Numbered from the stretch's first letter, positions 1 through 8,751 are shown. The stretch: 40,218 nt of DNA from JBLHKS01 sp047620505 (GCA_047620505.1 JBLHKS010000047.1:1-40218), one strand, 5' to 3'. Program-made: numbers and translations. The notes: generated by a model not told the origin, from the sequence alone.

Positions 1-88
1 CTCGCTGCTGGATTCGCAGGTCGAGCGGAGAGGGTTCGTTGGGAGCTCGGAGGTCGAGAGTCGGGGGGAGGAGGGACGACGCAGGCAT
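1..88 (-). CDS. Possible N-terminus of a divergent gene (partial)
   Basis: A minus-strand frame opens with ATG at 86-88 and stays open to the window edge (29 codons, Pro/Leu/Arg-rich, MPASSLLPPTLDLRAPNEPS at the start). Most third positions are G or C, like the real genes here. A TACAAT box lies just upstream. No family is recognisable from so short a piece, and no Shine-Dalgarno sequence is seen. A plus-strand frame ending at 102 is an alternative reading of the same bases. If real, this gene is transcribed away from the molybdenum operon and shares its promoter region. Confidence 0.3.
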   Translation of the reverse strand, partial: MPASSLLPPTLDLRAPNEPSPLDLRIQQR

Positions 89-329
89 TGGGGGGCTGAC
101 GGGGATGAGTCGGCAGATTGTAGAACAATTGATCGTAATGCAAGAAAAGTTGTCGATTGTTCAGAAAAAATACAAAATTGGTCGCGCGGCGGTTTCGGTT
201 TCCAATCTCAAAGCATGAGTTTGGAATGTTGACTCCTGTCTCTTTCGTCATCGATCAGCCGGAGTCTTGAGTTCTGAACCCAATGTCGGCCTTGCGCAAA
301 AACGCGGTCGTGTTCATGGTGAGCGGCCC
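89..329. promoter_or_regulatory. Intergenic region upstream of the Mo/W operon
   Basis: This stretch is richer in A and T than its surroundings (about 120-260) and holds no convincing gene. On the minus strand TTGCAT (138-143) and TACAAT (117-122) form a sigma70-like pair with a short 15-bp spacer, placed to serve a start codon at 88. No equally good plus-strand promoter could be chosen for the operon at 330. I see no Moco-riboswitch-like structure, although I could not fold the region. Confidence 0.35.
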
Positions 330-611
330 ATGGAGATCACTTTTCAATACACCGGACAGCTGGCAAATGTGGTCGGCGCATCCGAAGAAACGGTCGAACT
401 CGGCGACGATCCGACGCTCAAACCGGCGATCGACCAGCTCGCCCAGCGCCATGGCGAGAGCTACGCAAATCTTGTTCTCGACGGCGCTGGCAATCTCCGC
501 CCGTCGCTGCTCGTGGTCGTCGATGGCGAGCAGGCCGATGGCGACAGGGCGAATCTCGACCTGAGCGGCGTGAAGACGATCATGCTCATGACTCCGATCG
601 CGGGCGGATGA
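330..611 (+). CDS. MoaD/ThiS-family sulfur carrier protein
   Basis: A 93-residue ubiquitin-like protein ending in Gly-Gly, the tail that MoaD/ThiS proteins carry as a thiocarboxylate after adenylation. The sequence runs MEITFQYTGQLANVVGASEE, then a helical middle and the ending MLMTPIAGG, matching the beta-grasp length and pattern. I chose ATG 330 because GGTGAG precedes it at a proper distance and because the family starts directly on the first beta strand; a longer version from TTG 267 adds an unrelated leader. Its stop overlaps the start of the adenylyltransferase gene (ATGA at 608-611), so the two are translationally coupled and probably form the carrier/activator pair that puts sulfur into molybdopterin or a related tungsten cofactor. 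A role in thiamine synthesis is less likely because a separate ThiS lies at 32784. Confidence 0.8.
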   Translation: MEITFQYTGQLANVVGASEETVELGDDPTLKPAIDQLAQRHGESYANLVLDGAGNLRPSLLVVVDGEQADGDRANLDLSGVKTIMLMTPIAGG

Positions 612-1354
612 GCGACTCCGTTCTCAGCGAGCAGGATCGCGCGATTTACGAGTGGCAGCTCGACGTGCCGGGCTTCGGCGAGGCGGGTCAGGCGAAGCTT
701 CGGCAGTCGACGGCGCTGATTTCGCGCTGTGGCGGGCTGGGCGGACCGCTCGCGTTCAGTCTAGCAGCTGCTGGTTTCGGAAAACTGATTCTCGCGCATG
801 GCGGCGACCTCCGGCCGGACGATTTGAACCGGCAAATTCTGATGCGGCATGACGGAATTGGGAAGCCGAGGATCGAAAGCATGCAGGCGACGTTGAAGGC
901 GTTTAATCCGGGCGTCGAAGTCGAGGTCGTTAGTCAAAATATCAGCGAATCGAATGCGGCTGACCTTGTCGGGAAGGCCGATATCGTTTTCGGTGCGGCG
1001 CCACTCTTTGAAGAGCGACTTCTGCTCAATCGCGAGTGCGTCCGCCAGCGTAAACCGCTGATCGACAGCGCGATGTATAACTTGGAAGGCCACGTCGTCT
1101 CGATCCTTCCGGGCGAATCTCCCTGCCTCGCCTGTCTCTACCCGGAGATCCCGCCGAACTGGAAAAGACGCTTCCCGGTGCTCGGCGCGGTTTCCGCTTT
1201 GACCGCAAATATCGGAGCGATGGAGGGGATCAAGTTGCTAACCGGACTTGGAACCGCGAACATCGGAAAGATGATTTATTTTGACACGGCGACGATGCGT
1301 TTTCAGCATATCGCTTTGAAACGAAATCCAACCTGCGAAATATGCGTTCTCTGA
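608..1354 (+). CDS. MoeB/ThiF/HesA-family adenylyltransferase
   Basis: This 248-residue E1-like enzyme should adenylate the C-terminal glycine of the MoaD-like carrier encoded just upstream. Visible features are the nucleotide-binding loop CGGLGG (41-46), the DDLNRQ motif (71-76) that contributes the arginine contacting ATP, and two zinc-binding Cys pairs, C173/C176 and C243/C246. The usual aspartate-containing segment (D-x-x-D-N, Mg-ATP contact in E. coli MoeB) is replaced by FGAAPLFEERLLLN (128-141), so the enzyme belongs to a side branch of the family. There is no rhodanese domain. It overlaps the carrier gene by 4 nt and the following binding-protein gene by 13 nt. It contains one AGCAGCTGCT palindrome (763-772) read as Leu-Ala-Ala-Ala. 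Substrate identity (Mo or W cofactor) is inferred from the operon. Confidence 0.8.
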   Translation: MSDSVLSEQDRAIYEWQLDVPGFGEAGQAKLRQSTALISRCGGLGGPLAFSLAAAGFGKLILAHGGDLRPDDLNRQILMRHDGIGKPRIESMQATLKAFNPGVEVEVVSQNISESNAADLVGKADIVFGAAPLFEERLLLNRECVRQRKPLIDSAMYNLEGHVVSILPGESPCLACLYPEIPPNWKRRFPVLGAVSALTANIGAMEGIKLLTGLGTANIGKMIYFDTATMRFQHIALKRNPTCEICVL

Positions 1355-2814
1355 TTCTGAATTCTTTCTGCCTGATGGCAATTCTCAGCCTTAGCGGTTG
1401 CGGTGGAGGAGGCGATTCCGGCAAAACTCTCGTGATGTTTTGCGCCGCCGGAATGAAGAAGCCGGTGGAGGCGATTGCGAAGCAGTACGAGGAAGAGTAC
1501 GGCGTGAAAATCGAGCTTCAGTATGCTGGTTCCGGCGATCTTCTGGCGACTCTTCAGATCGTCGAAAGGGGCGACATTTATCTCGCTGCGGACTCGAGTT
1601 ACACCGAGAAGGGGAAGGAAAAAGGGCTCATCGCGGAGACTATGACCGTCGGCTACATGTTAGCTGGCTACGGTGTCGCGACGGGGAATCCCAAGGGGGT
1701 GACTTCTTTGGCTGATCTTCAACGGGAAGACTTAAAGGTCGCGATTGGCGATCCAGATGCGACGTCCGTCGGCAAGTTTACGAAGAAGATTTTGTCGAAG
1801 CACGGCGCTTGGGAGAATTTCAAGCCGACGACGATGTTTCCGACCGTTAACGAGCTTGCGAACGCGATCAACGTCGGGTCGATCGACGCTGCGATTCTCT
1901 GGGACGCGATGGCGAATCAAATTGAAGAGGTTGATTTCATTCACCTGCCGGAGTTCGATTCCGAGAAAAAAGACATCACCGTCGCGGTGGTCAAATCAAC
2001 GAAGCAGGCGACTGAGGCGCTGAGATTTTGCCGTTACCTGACCGCTCACGACAAGGGGCTGAAAACTTTCAAAGCCGACGGCTATGAAGTGATCGAAGGT
2101 GACGTGTGGGCCTTGGAGCCGGAACTCTCTCTCTTCAGCGGCGCGATGTTGCGTCCGGCGATTGAAGAAAGCATCAAAGTATTCGAGGAGCGCGAGGGCG
2201 TTAAAATCAACACGGTTTACAATGGCTGTGGTGTGCTGGTGGCGAACATGAAAGCCGGTTCGACTCCGGATGCCTATTTTTCCTGTGACGTGAAATTTCT
2301 CGACATGGTTCAGGATCGATTTCGACCTTCGACTCTTGTTTCGGCGAACGAGATGGTCCTTCTCGTTGCCAAAGGAAATCCGAAGAATTTGAAGGTTCTC
2401 GCCGATCTGAAAAACCTTGGCTTGAGAATTGGGTTAGCGCACGCGGAGAAATCTGCGCTCGGATATTTGACCAAGGTCATGCTCGAAACCGAAGGCGTTT
2501 ACGAACCGATTATCGCGTCTGGAAATCTGAAAGTCGACTCGCCGACCGGCGACTTTCTTGTAAATCAGATCAAGAGCGGTTCTCTCGATGCTGTGATCGT
2601 TTACAAGAGCAACGCGATGGCGGCTTCCTCGACTTTGGAGGACTTCGACCTCGTCGAAATCGGCAAGCCGGAAGCGATCGCCGAGCAGCCGTTCGCTGTC
2701 GCCAAAGACTCCGGCCATCAGCAGCTGCTGGAGCGGTTTCTCGACACTTGTGTCGGAGAAGAGGGCAAAAGCGACTTCCTGAAGTATGGCTTTCGTTGGG
2801 AGTTAGCGAACTGA
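1342..2814 (+). CDS. Tandem ModA-type molybdate/tungstate-binding lipoprotein
   Basis: A 490-residue secreted lipoprotein. A signal peptide ends in the lipobox LSGC, with the lipidated cysteine at residue 20. It is followed by two type II periplasmic binding domains in tandem, about 30-250 and 262-490. Both begin with the same pattern: strand, short Ser/Ala/Gly loop, helix with Pro, then E-x-x-x-GVKI (residues 51-57 and 284-290 approximately), as in ModA. Single ModA proteins are about 230-260 residues, so this is an in-frame duplication that has diverged strongly. It should capture molybdate or tungstate and deliver it to the permease encoded next. The first-domain loop SGDLLA fits the ModA oxyanion pocket; the second reads NGCGVLV, so one half may have lost or changed its ligand. 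The family assignment is firm; substrate is inferred. Confidence 0.85.
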   Translation: MRSLILNSFCLMAILSLSGCGGGGDSGKTLVMFCAAGMKKPVEAIAKQYEEEYGVKIELQYAGSGDLLATLQIVERGDIYLAADSSYTEKGKEKGLIAETMTVGYMLAGYGVATGNPKGVTSLADLQREDLKVAIGDPDATSVGKFTKKILSKHGAWENFKPTTMFPTVNELANAINVGSIDAAILWDAMANQIEEVDFIHLPEFDSEKKDITVAVVKSTKQATEALRFCRYLTAHDKGLKTFKADGYEVIEGDVWALEPELSLFSGAMLRPAIEESIKVFEEREGVKINTVYNGCGVLVANMKAGSTPDAYFSCDVKFLDMVQDRFRPSTLVSANEMVLLVAKGNPKNLKVLADLKNLGLRIGLAHAEKSALGYLTKVMLETEGVYEPIIASGNLKVDSPTGDFLVNQIKSGSLDAVIVYKSNAMAASSTLEDFDLVEIGKPEAIAEQPFAVAKDSGHQQLLERFLDTCVGEEGKSDFLKYGFRWELAN

Positions 2815-3921
2815 TTGACCGTGGCCTCTTCCGCACCACGAGCCGGTTCTGATAAACCATTCGTCGCCGCTTTGGTGGCGATGGCGAGCATGTATTTGCT
2901 CCTGATTCTGGCGATGATCGGTGCTGACATCGCCTTCGCTGCTTTTAAGATCGGCTGGACGCCAACTCACGAGTGGATTTACGAGGTCGAGGACGGGGGA
3001 AAAGTCGAAGTTCAGCAAGAAGACAAGATTCTCGAAACCTGGATTCAGGGCAGGGATTTTGTAGACGCTTCGGAACTGGCGGAGCAGTTGAATGCGTCTT
3101 CCTGGCCGGAAAAAGTTGTTGTCGGCGGAAATCGAATCGTCCTGTCTTCCGAGCCTGAACTCGACCTGATCGTTGGAGATACGCCGGCCAAATTCGAGTG
3201 GAAGCAGAGCGAAATCCTGCAGATCCTGACTGACGATGGTCTTCGTTCGTCGATCATTCTGACGCTGTTTTCCTGCACGGTAACCGCGATCTTGTCGATA
3301 CTTTTCGCGGTCCCAACTGGATACCTGCTTTCGCGCTACAATTTCCGAGGCAAGACCTTGGTCGACGCGATTCTGGACATCCCGATCGTCCTTCCTCCGT
3401 TGGTCATCGGGCTAAGCCTCTTAATCTTGTTCAACCAGATGCCGACTAAGGAACACAGCCTTGAGAAAGGCCTTAATTTTCTTGGAATCGAAGTTACCTA
3501 CCAGGTTTCGGCCGTCATTCTTGCGCAATTCTCGGTCGCTTGCGCCTTCGCAGTTCGGACCATGCGAACGACGTTCGATCAAATCAGTCCGCGAACGGAG
3601 CAGGTCGCCCAGACGCTTGGCTGCAGCCGCGGGCGGGCGTTTTTCACGATCGTGATCCCTGAATCCTGGCGCGGAATCTCGACTGCCGGAACGTTGGCCT
3701 GGACGCGGGCGATGGGCGAGTTCGGGCCGATTCTTGTCTTCGCCGGAACGATGGAAGGCCGAACCGAGGTGCTCAGCAGCACGGTGTTTTTGGAGATCAC
3801 GGCCGGAAATCTCGAGGGAGCCGTGATCGTCTCAATCTTGATGGTCACGATTGCGATGCTCGTCCTGATCGCCGTTCGCAGTTGGGATCGCGGCAACCAG
3901 AAAGGGCTCTACAATGGTTGA
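2815..3921 (+). CDS. modB: ModB-type ABC permease with extracytoplasmic insert
   Basis: A 368-residue inner-membrane permease for the molybdate/tungstate ABC transporter. One membrane segment (about 20-43) is followed by roughly 95 polar residues (48-142) that should lie outside the membrane, then the five-helix ModB core (about 145-360). The core includes the EAA coupling-loop region with QVAQTLGCSRGRAF and the typical MGEFGPILVFAG segment. Ordinary ModB proteins are about 225-270 residues and lack this insert. Translation probably starts at TTG 2815, directly after the upstream stop and 12 nt after GGGAG; GTG 2821 is possible. The ATPase gene overlaps the 3' end by 8 nt. The insert could contact the unusually large binding protein, but that is a guess. 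Confidence 0.85.
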   Translation: MTVASSAPRAGSDKPFVAALVAMASMYLLLILAMIGADIAFAAFKIGWTPTHEWIYEVEDGGKVEVQQEDKILETWIQGRDFVDASELAEQLNASSWPEKVVVGGNRIVLSSEPELDLIVGDTPAKFEWKQSEILQILTDDGLRSSIILTLFSCTVTAILSILFAVPTGYLLSRYNFRGKTLVDAILDIPIVLPPLVIGLSLLILFNQMPTKEHSLEKGLNFLGIEVTYQVSAVILAQFSVACAFAVRTMRTTFDQISPRTEQVAQTLGCSRGRAFFTIVIPESWRGISTAGTLAWTRAMGEFGPILVFAGTMEGRTEVLSSTVFLEITAGNLEGAVIVSILMVTIAMLVLIAVRSWDRGNQKGLYNG

Positions 3922-4639
3922 AGTTAAATCGTTAGCCGTTCGGGCGGGTGAATTCCAGATCTCAGACGTATCGTTCGAGATTCCGACCGGTCAGTACGGC
4001 GTTCTCATGGGAAAAACCGGATGCGGTAAAACAACGATCCTCGAGGCGGTTTGCGGACTTAAAAATATCGTTAGTGGCCAGATTTTGCTGATGGGAGAGG
4101 ACGTGACTCACAGATCTGCGGCGCAGCGCGGGATCGGATTCGTTCCACAAGACGGAACGCTTTTTTCCACGAAAACAGTCCGCTCGCACCTTGCTTTTGG
4201 TCCGAAAATTCAAAAATGGAGCACCGAAGCGATCGACGAGCGAGTCGATGAGCTGGCTGGCGAGCTGGGAATCACACATTTGCTCGATCGCAAGCCACAC
4301 GGACTCAGCGGCGGCGAATGCCAGCGAGTTTCGTTAGGTCGAGCGCTCGCGTTCCGCCCCAAATTGCTGTGCCTTGACGAGCCGTTGAGCGCTCTGGACG
4401 AGGACACACATGAGGAAATGATCGATCTGATCAAACGCCTGACCAAAGAGCATGGCGTGACCGCGCTTCACATCACCCACAGTCTGCGTGAAGCCGAAGC
4501 GATGGCCGACCGGATCTTCGTGATCGAAGATGGTGTCCTTTCCGAACGACCTCAGCCGGAAAAGCCGTATGAGATTCCGGATTTCCGTGGAATGTATCCA
4601 GACCTGTTTAAGCGAGGCGAAGAAACTTCTTCTCAGTGA
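3914..4639 (+). CDS. modC: ModC-type ABC transporter ATPase
   Basis: A 241-residue ATP-binding subunit that should power the permease encoded just upstream. It has Walker A GKTGCGKTT (33-41), Q-loop FVPQ (76-79), signature LSGGECQ (131-137), Walker B LLCLDE (151-156) and the switch histidine H189. It stops soon after the ATPase core and has no C-terminal TOBE/MOP domain, unlike the roughly 350-residue E. coli ModC, so it lacks the molybdate-sensing regulatory part and is closer in size to tungstate (Tup) ATPases. ATG 3914 overlaps the permease end. It is the last gene of the unit; 42 nt without a clear terminator separate it from the next gene. Confidence 0.85.
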   Translation: MVEVKSLAVRAGEFQISDVSFEIPTGQYGVLMGKTGCGKTTILEAVCGLKNIVSGQILLMGEDVTHRSAAQRGIGFVPQDGTLFSTKTVRSHLAFGPKIQKWSTEAIDERVDELAGELGITHLLDRKPHGLSGGECQRVSLGRALAFRPKLLCLDEPLSALDEDTHEEMIDLIKRLTKEHGVTALHITHSLREAEAMADRIFVIEDGVLSERPQPEKPYEIPDFRGMYPDLFKRGEETSSQ

Positions 4640-4681
4640 AGTGCCGTTTGAATTAGCCCAAGTTTAAACGAGAGATTCCAA

Positions 4682-7471
4682 ATGAAACAAGCCGCTTGGG
4701 CTTTGATTTTTTCCGTTTTCGCCGGGGCCGCGCTTGGCGAAGAGCCAGCCGTGTCCACATCCGGTTGGAAGCTCAATGGGCTCGCCAAAGCGCGATTTGA
4801 ATTGAGCGGAACCGAGAGCCGGAACAATCCGCTTCGTCAGCAGCTGCTGGCTCCGTTTTCCGGCGACGAGCTCTTCGTTCGCTACCTAGTCCGCTACGAC
4901 GCGAGCACCATCGACACTCCAGTCGAGGATGAGGGCGAGTTTTTTGTGCTGTGGTTAGACCAAGCTGAAGGCGGCGAAACATCCAATCATAGCGGGGGAG
5001 TTCCCAATCTCGGGATCCACGTTTTAGGTGAGGCGAATCATTTCATGGCGCGTTTTGGATCGGGTGGAGAAAAATTCGGTCCGGAGTTAGTCGGCGACCG
5101 CGACTTCCTCGTGGTCGGTCGGCTTTGGAAGTCGTCGCCTGGAACCAGCGAGCCCTTCGATCAACTCGATCTCTGGGTTGATCCCGATTCCGTTGCCGAG
5201 TTTTCTCCGGCGGCTTCGGTCAAGAGCCCAAAGTCGATTTCCGAAGTCCGCTGGATCGGGTTTTCGACGGGCGCAAAAACCGAGGTGGACGATCGGATTG
5301 AGGTCTGGGACATCGACGTCGCGAGTACTTGGGAAGGGATTCTTGGCCTGCCTCCAAAAACTGAGCCAACTGCGCCGCCGCTCGAAAAAAGCATTGATTT
5401 CGTCGAACAGGTTTACCCAATTCTGGAGAGCCGCTGCTTCAAATGTCATGAGGGCGAGGATGCGAAGAAGGGCATTCGCCTGGACGCTCTTGACGAGGTT
5501 TTGAATCGAACCGATCGGCTTTTGGAACTCGTCGCCGCCCACGAAATGCCGCCTGAAGATGAAGGTGAGCCGCTTAGCCTAACAGGGATCGCGACGCTGC
5601 GCACCTGGATCGACGAAGGCTTGGATTGGAGCGAGGACTTGCTGCCTACGCCAATTCCCAAAACGGATCACTGGGCGTTTCAGCCGATCCTAAGCCCGGA
5701 AATTCCACAAGTTCGAAACTCCGATTGGGTTCGAACGCCGGTCGACAATTTCATCGCGCGGCGTCACGAATCGCTCGGTCTCAAGCCCGCTCCGGAGGCC
5801 AACACAGAGACTCTTGCACGGCGAATTTCGCTCGACCTGACCGGTCTGCCGTCGATGGAAAACCGAACGGTCGATGAACTCCTCACAAGCTCGGCTTACG
5901 GCGAGCGTTGGGGGAGATTTTGGCTCGATGTCGCTCGCTGGGCCGAAAGCAACGGGCATCAGCACAACCGAGACCGGCCTTACGCCTGGCGATATCGGGA
6001 TTACGTGGTTGATGCTTTCAAGAATGATAAGCCGTTCGATCAATTCATTCGTGAGCAGCTCGCTGGAGATGAAATCGATTCTGCGAGAGACGAAAATCTC
6101 ATCGCAACCGGCTTCCTCGCCGCAGCGCGCTACAGCGGCAATGAACTCGATAAGGACATCCAGCGAAACGACATTCTCGTCGATGTGACGAACACGACAG
6201 CGTCGGCATTTCTGGGCCTAACCGTCGAATGCGCCCAGTGCCACACGCACAAATTCGATCCGATTTCGATCCGGGATTACTATCGGATGCAGGCCGTTTT
6301 CGCGAAAGCTCAGCCGGGAAATCTCGTCCTCGCAGTTCCCGATGAGGGTCGAGCGCTGGTTCGAGAGCGCTGGCGGATTTTTGACGATGTTCACGCGCGG
6401 ATCGTCGCCGTGAAACGCAAACAGGGAACACCCGAGCCGATTTACGTGATTCCTAAGAGCGTGATTTCAGGAATGAGACCGGAAGAAAAAAAGCGATTCG
6501 ACGAACTCGAAGCAGAGATCGCGAAGCTCCCCCAAACCTGGGCTTACGCGGCTCCGGACCAGCAGCTGCTGGTTGCACCGCACACGATGCGCTGGCCGTT
6601 GCCGAAGAATCCAGCTGGCGACACTTTCCTTCTGGTTCGCGGCGAAGTGAAATCCAGAGGGCCGGAAGTCGAGCCCGGTTGGCCAGCGGTTTTCGGCCCG
6701 ACGCCGTCGAATTCCGAGAAACCGCGATTGGCGTTTTCGGAGTGGCTTACAAACCCGGAAAACCCGCTAACGGCTCGGGTCTGGGTGAATCGAATCTGGC
6801 AATGGCACTTCGGCCGCGGGATCGTCGAAACCTCCGCTGATTTCGGAACGCAGGGAACCGAACCGTCTCATCCGGAGTTGCTCGACTTCCTCGCCAGCGA
6901 ACTGATCTCGTCAGGCTGGAGCACTCGGCATGTCCATCGGTTGATCGTCAATTCAGCGACCTACCGGCAATCCTCGACGTTCTCTGCTGCGAGCGCCGCG
7001 ATCGATCCGGACAACCGCGCTTTCTGGCGATGGACTCCGCGTCGACTCGAAGCCGAGGCGGCCCGAGATTCGATTCTGGCAGTGTCAGGCTTGCTTGACT
7101 CAAGCCGTGGAGGCCCAAGCGTTGAGCACGATTCCAAGCGCCGAAGTCTCTATTTAAAGCAGAAGCGCGACCACCTGCCGCATCAGCAGCTGCTGTTCGA
7201 CAGCGGTGCCGGCGTTGTCAGTTGCTCGCGCCGACGAGTCTCGACGACCGCTCTGCAGCCGCTTTGGTTGATGAACAGCGAGTTCGTGCAGGAGGCGGCG
7301 GAGAAACTTGCCGGTCGCTCGGATTCCATCGAGGAGGCGATTCGGCTGGCTTACGGCCGCGAGCCTGAGGCGGAAGAATTGGCTTTGTTAGGCCAACTTG
7401 AAGAGGAATCTGGTTTGGCCAGCGTCTGCCTCGCCCTGCTGAATTCGAGCGAGTTTCTCTACATTCCTTAG
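4682..7471 (+). CDS. PSCyt1/DUF1549/DUF1553 cytochrome-type secreted protein
   Basis: A 929-residue exported protein of the large family typical of Planctomycetes and Verrucomicrobia. After a signal peptide (MKQAAWALIFSVFAGAALGE) come an N-terminal domain of about 200 residues that I do not recognise, the PSCyt1 segment with heme-type motif CFKCH (252-256), the DUF1549/PSCyt2 segment starting near FIARRHESLGL, a second CAQCH motif (517-521), and the C-terminal DUF1553/PSD1 domain with NPLTARVWVNRIWQWHFG and a RHVHRLI segment. The family has no firmly proven reaction; its members usually sit beside DUF1501 genes and are linked to polysaccharide use. Here the DUF1501 gene is convergent, not downstream, and the two share the four bases TTAG at 7468-7471. 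The gene holds three AGCAGCTGCT palindromes (4839, 6561, 7185). Confidence 0.9.
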   Translation: MKQAAWALIFSVFAGAALGEEPAVSTSGWKLNGLAKARFELSGTESRNNPLRQQLLAPFSGDELFVRYLVRYDASTIDTPVEDEGEFFVLWLDQAEGGETSNHSGGVPNLGIHVLGEANHFMARFGSGGEKFGPELVGDRDFLVVGRLWKSSPGTSEPFDQLDLWVDPDSVAEFSPAASVKSPKSISEVRWIGFSTGAKTEVDDRIEVWDIDVASTWEGILGLPPKTEPTAPPLEKSIDFVEQVYPILESRCFKCHEGEDAKKGIRLDALDEVLNRTDRLLELVAAHEMPPEDEGEPLSLTGIATLRTWIDEGLDWSEDLLPTPIPKTDHWAFQPILSPEIPQVRNSDWVRTPVDNFIARRHESLGLKPAPEANTETLARRISLDLTGLPSMENRTVDELLTSSAYGERWGRFWLDVARWAESNGHQHNRDRPYAWRYRDYVVDAFKNDKPFDQFIREQLAGDEIDSARDENLIATGFLAAARYSGNELDKDIQRNDILVDVTNTTASAFLGLTVECAQCHTHKFDPISIRDYYRMQAVFAKAQPGNLVLAVPDEGRALVRERWRIFDDVHARIVAVKRKQGTPEPIYVIPKSVISGMRPEEKKRFDELEAEIAKLPQTWAYAAPDQQLLVAPHTMRWPLPKNPAGDTFLLVRGEVKSRGPEVEPGWPAVFGPTPSNSEKPRLAFSEWLTNPENPLTARVWVNRIWQWHFGRGIVETSADFGTQGTEPSHPELLDFLASELISSGWSTRHVHRLIVNSATYRQSSTFSAASAAIDPDNRAFWRWTPRRLEAEAARDSILAVSGLLDSSRGGPSVEHDSKRRSLYLKQKRDHLPHQQLLFDSGAGVVSCSRRRVSTTALQPLWLMNSEFVQEAAEKLAGRSDSIEEAIRLAYGREPEAEELALLGQLEEESGLASVCLALLNSSEFLYIP

Positions 7472-8751
7472 ATCAATTCCTGAATCAATTGCCGCTCTTC
7501 TAACGCGTAGCGCGGCCTGCCGCTGAAGTCGTCGAAAGTGATTCCGGCGTCGATCCCAAGATGATGGTAAACCATCGCCTGAACGTTCTGAGGTCGATAG
7601 GGCGCCGCGATCGGATCAGACCCGATCTTGTCCGTCGCTCCGATGGCCTGGCCCATTCGATAATCGCCGCCAGAAAGCAGCGCGACGCCGGCTCGAGGCC
7701 AGTGGTCGCGCCCGCCAGTGCCGTTGATCTTTGGGGTCCGGCCAAATTCGCCCATCGCGACGACGAGCACGCGCTTGTTCAGTCCGCGCGAATGGAGATC
7801 GTCGATCAACGCCGGCAAGGCCTGGTCAAACTCGGCGCAACGCGGCGTGATTCGTTTAACGAGATCCTTGTGATCGTCCCAGCCGCCCATCCGGACGGTG
7901 ACGAAGGGCACGTCGGCCACTTCGATCAAGCGGCGCGCGAGAAGCATGCGTTGGCCGAGCGTGTGGCGGCCGTAGCGATCCCGAATTGCGTCTGGCTCAG
8001 CGGCGATGTCGAGCGCCTGACGCGCTTGCTCGCCCGCGACGAGGTCGAAGGCTTGGCGATTGAACGCGTCGATCGATTCGGCGGCGTCAGCCTTCTCGAA
8101 TGATTGCTGAGCCCGATCGAGGTCCGTGAGTAGGCCGCGTCGATCTTCAAGTCGGCCGACATTCAAGCGCTTGTCGAGCGTGAGGTTGCGAATCGCGAAT
8201 TCATCCGTGTTCGGATCCGCGTTGACCGCGAAATGTCGATGTTTTCCGCCCAGCCAATGCGGTCCGCCGTAAGCTTTCCGGTCCGGCAAAGTCACGAACG
8301 CCGGAATCCCGGCCGCAGTCGGCCCGCGCACAGCCGAGACGATCGATCCGATGCTCGGCATTTCGCCGACAAGCGAATTGCGCGAATTCTTAAGATCATA
8401 ACCGGTCTCAACGATGTGCTCAGCGATGTGGCTGGCCTGCTCGTGGTGAATCGATCGAATGATTGCGAGTCGGTCCATGATCTTAGCCTGATTCGGCAAT
8501 AATTCGGAGAACTGGACGCCATCCACGTTCGTGCCGATCGCACCGAAATTCCCCCGGATCGCTGAGGTCGCTTCCGGCTTAGGATCGTATGTTTCGAACT
8601 GCGAAGGTCCGCCACCCAGGGTGATAAAAATGACCGAAGTGTCCCGGCGCTCGTCTGGCAGCTGCTGAGCCCGGGTCCGCAGGATCGACGTCAAACTTAG
8701 CGCGCCGATTGCGCCAATCGCGTGGCGGCGGTCGAAAACGTGGCTTTGCAT
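7468..8751 (-). CDS. DUF1501 family secreted protein
   Basis: A 427-residue member of the DUF1501 family, which has a sulfatase/alkaline-phosphatase-like fold and nearly always accompanies DUF1549/1553 proteins. The N-terminus has a twin arginine (R8-R9, FDRRHAIGAIGALSL), suggesting Tat export. Family landmarks include LGGGPSQFETYDPKP, the IRSIHHEQASHIAEH segment, VRMGGWDDHKD, VVAMGEFGRTPKING and GGRDHWPRA. These provide the Asp/His-rich site expected for metal-dependent hydrolysis, but substrate is unknown. The gene converges on its usual partner; both stops overlap within TTAG. A one-mismatch copy of the iterated palindrome (GGCAGCTGCT, 8657-8666) lies near its 5' end. Confidence 0.9.
   Translation of the reverse strand: MQSHVFDRRHAIGAIGALSLTSILRTRAQQLPDERRDTSVIFITLGGGPSQFETYDPKPEATSAIRGNFGAIGTNVDGVQFSELLPNQAKIMDRLAIIRSIHHEQASHIAEHIVETGYDLKNSRNSLVGEMPSIGSIVSAVRGPTAAGIPAFVTLPDRKAYGGPHWLGGKHRHFAVNADPNTDEFAIRNLTLDKRLNVGRLEDRRGLLTDLDRAQQSFEKADAAESIDAFNRQAFDLVAGEQARQALDIAAEPDAIRDRYGRHTLGQRMLLARRLIEVADVPFVTVRMGGWDDHKDLVKRITPRCAEFDQALPALIDDLHSRGLNKRVLVVAMGEFGRTPKINGTGGRDHWPRAGVALLSGGDYRMGQAIGATDKIGSDPIAAPYRPQNVQAMVYHHLGIDAGITFDDFSGRPRYALEERQLIQELI

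Noticed and set aside
7561..8103. A 180-residue plus-strand frame opposite DUF1501
   Set aside because: It is antisense to a strong family match and shows shadow composition.
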